A stretch of DNA of 64,000 nt. It comes from Pseudomonas sp. CFII64. GTDB taxonomy: Bacteria; Pseudomonadota; Gammaproteobacteria; Pseudomonadales; Pseudomonadaceae. Below the pieces are notes generated by a model. That model was given only the letters and a program-made list of their open reading frames with translations, did not search any database and was not told the origin of the DNA. The stretch is from NCBI RefSeq assembly GCF_000416235.1, contig NZ_ATLO01000042.1, forward strand, positions 1 through 64,000. Direction: 5' to 3'. Position numbers and translations under genes: made by a program. The stretch's first letter is position 1, and each line of letters starts with the position of its first letter. Of this stretch, positions 60,978-64,000 are shown piece after piece.

Positions 60978-62597
60978 TCAAACCTGGCCTGTCAGCAGCG
61001 TGCCCAAGCGTTCGCCGATGATCACGCACGGAGCCATGGTGTTGCCGGTAGTTACTCGCGGCATGATCGAGGCGTCTGCGATTCTGAGGCCGTTAATGCC
61101 ATAGACCCGTAATTGCGAGTCCACTACCGACAGGGCATCCGTACCCATCTTTGCCGTACAGGACTGATGCCAAACGGTGGACGCGGTATTGCGTACAAAC
61201 GACTCCAAGGCCTTGCGGCTCATGGCTCCGGGCATGACTTCACGGCGGACAAATGGGCGCATGGTCGAGCTGTTGCCAAGCTCCCGACAAAACTCGACGG
61301 CGCGCACCAAGGCCTGCAAATCCTCCGGATCGGCCAACGCCGCGCTGTCAATGTTCAGCGGGTCCATGGGATGGCCGCCCGACAGAGTGATCGAGCCTCG
61401 GCTTTTGGGCCGCACCAGCCCTGGCAACAGCGACCATGCAGCAGCGGGCGGGTTAAAAATGGCTTGGGCTTCGGGCGTGGCGATGGGGATCTGCGCCAGG
61501 AAGGTCTGGATGTCCGGGACATCAAGTGATGGATCACTTTTCCAGAAGAACGTCGACTCCCCCGCGTTGTTGTGCGGCGCATGGGCCTGCTGGTACTCCC
61601 AGATGCACCCGGAAACCATGATGTGGTCCTGATAATTCTGGCCGACGCCCGGGAGATCCTGCACCACAGCGATACCGTGTCTGGTGAGTTCCCGTGCATC
61701 GCCGATTCCCGAAAGCATCAAGACCTTTGGTGTGTTGATCGCGCCTAGCGACAGCACAACCTCTTCTCTGGCTCTGAAGGTCATGACTTTGCCATCATGG
61801 AGGGCTTCGACCCCAACCGCTCGCTTGCCCTCCAGCAACACCCGCAAAACATGCGTATGAGTCAACACCGTCAGGTTGGGCTGGGCCATCAATGGGTACA
61901 CGTAGCTACGAAAGATCGAGCGACGGCGACCATTCTCCAGACACACATTGGCTAACGCAGCACCGCCAGGGCCCTCCATCATTTCGCCGTTCTGATCGTC
62001 GTAAACAGCCATACCAAGCTCTGCCGCGGCTCCCAACATCGCCGGTGCAATTGGATTGGGGTTTGGCGGAGGCTGCACGAAAACCGGACCACCGGTGCCT
62101 CGGCGTTGTGGATCTGGAGCGCCCTTCCAGTCTTCGATGCGCCGATAAACCGCCAGAGTCGACGCGTAATTCCAGGCCGTATCGCCTGACTCGCTGGCGA
62201 AATAGTCCCAATCACTGCTGTGACCGCGTGACCAGACCATAACGTTGATCGATGCACCGCCGCCCAGCACTTTGCCCATGGAAAGTGGTATGGCTCGGCC
62301 ATTCAGGTGGGGATTTGGTTGAGCCTGAAACTGCCAGTCCCGCTCACTGCCCAGGTTGGCGAACCAGGTACTTGCATCCGTGACAGTTGGTACGTCGTCA
62401 CTACCGCCCGCCTCAAGCAGCAAAACGTTAACATCAAGATTTTCCGCGAGACGCCGGGCCACCACCGAACCGGACGTGCCGGAACCACATACGATGTAAT
62501 CGTAAGCGCCACGGAGATTAGCTTTTAACTGACGCTGATTTTCTTCAATACGACGCGAAACATCTGCGCTGTCAGTTGCGCCGATATAACTTTTCAT
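60978..62597 (-). CDS. GMC-family FAD-dependent oxidoreductase (choline/alcohol dehydrogenase-like)
   Basis: This 539-residue flavoprotein has the FAD motif YIVCGSGTSGSVVARRLAE, GMC signature 1 (GKVLGGGASINVMVWSRG), signature 2 (LSLGAINTPKVLMLSGIG), and the C-terminal catalytic His-Asn region (VWHQSCTAKMG and RVTTGNTMAP). It would oxidise a primary alcohol to an aldehyde and pass electrons to a quinone or cytochrome. I chose ATG 62597 because AGAGG lies 7 bases upstream; the frame continues to ATG 62615. The AraC gene upstream on the same strand is the likely regulator. Confidence 0.93.
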   Translation of the reverse strand: MKSYIGATDSADVSRRIEENQRQLKANLRGAYDYIVCGSGTSGSVVARRLAENLDVNVLLLEAGGSDDVPTVTDASTWFANLGSERDWQFQAQPNPHLNGRAIPLSMGKVLGGGASINVMVWSRGHSSDWDYFASESGDTAWNYASTLAVYRRIEDWKGAPDPQRRGTGGPVFVQPPPNPNPIAPAMLGAAAELGMAVYDDQNGEMMEGPGGAALANVCLENGRRRSIFRSYVYPLMAQPNLTVLTHTHVLRVLLEGKRAVGVEALHDGKVMTFRAREEVVLSLGAINTPKVLMLSGIGDARELTRHGIAVVQDLPGVGQNYQDHIMVSGCIWEYQQAHAPHNNAGESTFFWKSDPSLDVPDIQTFLAQIPIATPEAQAIFNPPAAAWSLLPGLVRPKSRGSITLSGGHPMDPLNIDSAALADPEDLQALVRAVEFCRELGNSSTMRPFVRREVMPGAMSRKALESFVRNTASTVWHQSCTAKMGTDALSVVDSQLRVYGINGLRIADASIMPRVTTGNTMAPCVIIGERLGTLLTGQV

Positions 62598-62848
62598 AGG
62601 GATGCCTCTGGACATCGCTGTGCTTTGACGGCGAGGAGCAATAGCGCAATCAATACAGCGAATGACTAATAATGGGTTTTACGGCTGATGCGACCAGGCA
62701 ACAGCTACGGGGATAAATCAGTCTGCGACGACGTGACTGATTCTATGGCCCAGAGGAAACACACCCGTTATCTGAAAGGCGCTTGCTGGATGTCTGCGAG
62801 GCGCTTTTCATCTCACTGACAGTGTTGAAAAGCGTTATTGAAAGATTT

Positions 62849-63799
62849 TCAAGAAGCGTTAACTTGAACCTGGGACGGGCAAATGCCGAACTCCGCGCGG
62901 TAGGCACGACTGAAATGGGCTGCGGTGGCGAATCCGCATTGCCACGCGACTTCCTGGACGCTGGGTCTGAGCGTTTGAGTGGCGGTCAGCAGCCGTTGTG
63001 CGCGCTGCAAGCGGACGTACCAGACATGACGCATTACCGTAGTGTCCTGATTTCTGAACAAGCGCTGCAAGTGTTTAACCGAGACATGCGCGGCGGCGGC
63101 AATCGCCGTAGTGTCCAGTCCGGTATCACTTAAAGATGTGTGGATGTAACGTCTCGCTCGCAACAGTACGACGTCGGTACTGCGAGATGTTGCCTTATCC
63201 CCAGAACTACCCAGAATAGCGTCTATCAGCTCGAACAGCTGTCGGCCCATCAAGTCGCGGATCAAAGGGCTGGGCGCGATTTGTTGCTGCGCGATGCAGT
63301 TAATCAGTTCGCGGGTGGCGCGCATGTCAGCCGAGTTCATATCAGCGACTACCAATCCAGACAATGAATATCGAAGTCCTCGATCACGCAAGCCGGGCTT
63401 GGGAATGCGCAGAACGGTCATTTGGCCGCGGTCGGTAAACGACTCCTGGAACGGCCGTTCAGGGTCAATGAAAAACATGCTGCCGGTTTTGAAGCGATGC
63501 CGATTTCCAGCTTCTTCTATATCTACATGCCCGCCGGTCATCAACTTCAGGTAAAGCCAATCACCCTGCCAGGAAGATTGCTCCTCCCCAACGGGAGCCA
63601 ACACGACAGACGCCAGGTCAGCCTGGGTCATGCCAATATTGCCCAGCGTCCAGCTTTTCGATGTGGAACTGCTTGAGCGTGACTCATCAAACCGACAGTA
63701 CAGCCCATGGTGCTCAAGCATGACGTCAGACCAGTTGGCTGCGGCATCAGGCCCCAAGTCAAAGTCCATGTCATGAGTGTCGAAGACCCTTGGCTTCAT
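62849..63799 (-). CDS. AraC-family transcriptional regulator with AraC-binding-like domain
   Basis: This 316-residue protein has an N-terminal AraC_binding_2-like cupin (YCRFDESRSSSSTSKSWTLG, MTGGHVDIEEAGNRHRFKTG) and a C-terminal AraC domain (AIAAAAHVSVKHLQRLFRNQ, VAWQCGFATAAHFSRAYRAE). ATG 63799 has AGGA upstream. It lies 251 bases upstream of the GMC oxidoreductase on the same strand and resembles regulators of alcohol and aromatic catabolism; it likely activates that gene. The remaining 200 bases of the window contain no supportable gene. Confidence 0.9.
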   Translation of the reverse strand: MKPRVFDTHDMDFDLGPDAAANWSDVMLEHHGLYCRFDESRSSSSTSKSWTLGNIGMTQADLASVVLAPVGEEQSSWQGDWLYLKLMTGGHVDIEEAGNRHRFKTGSMFFIDPERPFQESFTDRGQMTVLRIPKPGLRDRGLRYSLSGLVVADMNSADMRATRELINCIAQQQIAPSPLIRDLMGRQLFELIDAILGSSGDKATSRSTDVVLLRARRYIHTSLSDTGLDTTAIAAAAHVSVKHLQRLFRNQDTTVMRHVWYVRLQRAQRLLTATQTLRPSVQEVAWQCGFATAAHFSRAYRAEFGICPSQVQVNAS

Positions 63800-64000
63800 G
63801 GAAAGCGTTCCTGATTCTGTGTGCAGACTAAATGTCGTGGGCGGCTTCCCATCCGCTAAGGTCAGGACCTGCAGGCAGGCTACGCCATTTGCCCCCCCAA
63901 GGCGGAGCAAAAAAAATTGAAGCGCCACTATACGACTGGTCTAATTGCTGTTAGCTTAGCCACACATTCACCGAGTAGCGCTAATCTTTCATGAATACCG

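Overview
The window looks like accessory chromosome from a Pseudomonas species, probably of the fluorescens group. The reasons are the moderately high GC content, strong AGGAG-type ribosome sites, and families typical of the genus: a PA4872-like oxaloacetate decarboxylase, a DUF2790 protein, a NepI-like exporter, a YcaC-like hydrolase and an acetylpolyamine amidohydrolase. The genus call is inference from gene content. I see no rRNA, tRNA, CRISPR array or phage genes.

Layout. 0-3.4 kb: a two-partner secretion pair, with a TpsB transporter and a TpsA exoprotein that is frameshifted in an alanine-rich repeat and runs off the left edge. 3.7-10 kb: a YcaC-like hydrolase with a divergent LysR gene, then a sugar-acid type dehydratase/aldolase pair with a LysR regulator and an MFS carrier. 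10-20 kb: an electrophile/drug-response type stretch with two quinone-oxidoreductase-like enzymes, ArsR, LysR and HxlR regulators, an MFS-EamA exporter operon and a further MFS exporter with its LysR gene. A decayed LysE transporter lies at 10.2 kb and a small IS-derived repeat at 19.5 kb. 20-32 kb: AraC and LysR regulators, an NTF2-like secreted protein, an SDR with a nucleotide-carrier-like membrane protein, an esterase, a siderophore-interacting reductase, a DUF815 ATPase and a TPR pseudogene. 32.0-33.6 kb: a complete IS1182-family element. 34-38 kb: RidA, a lysine-rich basic protein, and an AraC/NepI-like pair. 38-44 kb: oxaloacetate decarboxylase and a tight four-gene operon (MHS carrier, class II aldolase, 2-hydroxyacid dehydrogenase, acetylpolyamine amidohydrolase-like enzyme) with a divergent LysR gene. 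44-49 kb: an exported Asp-nucleophile hydrolase with a CGNR regulator, then two SDR genes, an NTF2-like protein and TetR. 49-56 kb: an unrecognised coupled gene pair, then an SDR, a DHA2 carrier, an NTF2-like protein and a fused dehydrogenase-hydrolase with a LysR gene. 56-64 kb: a dipeptidase pseudogene, a membrane protein, a Zn-alcohol dehydrogenase with MarR, an SDR with HxlR, a TetR gene, and a GMC oxidoreductase with an AraC regulator.

The recurring theme is small modules of one regulator beside one or two oxidoreductases, hydrolases or exporters. I count 19 transcription factors (8 LysR, 4 AraC, 2 TetR, 2 HxlR, 1 each of ArsR, MarR and CGNR), 5 SDR enzymes, 3 MDR-type dehydrogenases and 6 MFS carriers. 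Several candidate operators can be read directly: a matched ArsR pair, a TetR palindrome at 48.3 kb, a 16-base CCTAC-N6-GTAGG site seen three times, and a 41-base repeat that links the LysR gene at 55.1 kb to two promoters. Four decayed or frameshifted genes and one IS with a small derivative show that the region is in flux.

The best candidates for something undescribed are the fused dehydrogenase-hydrolase cluster with its repeated LysR-type control element (50-56 kb), the carrier/aldolase/dehydrogenase/deacetylase operon (39-43 kb), and the unknown coupled pair at 49.2-50.0 kb.
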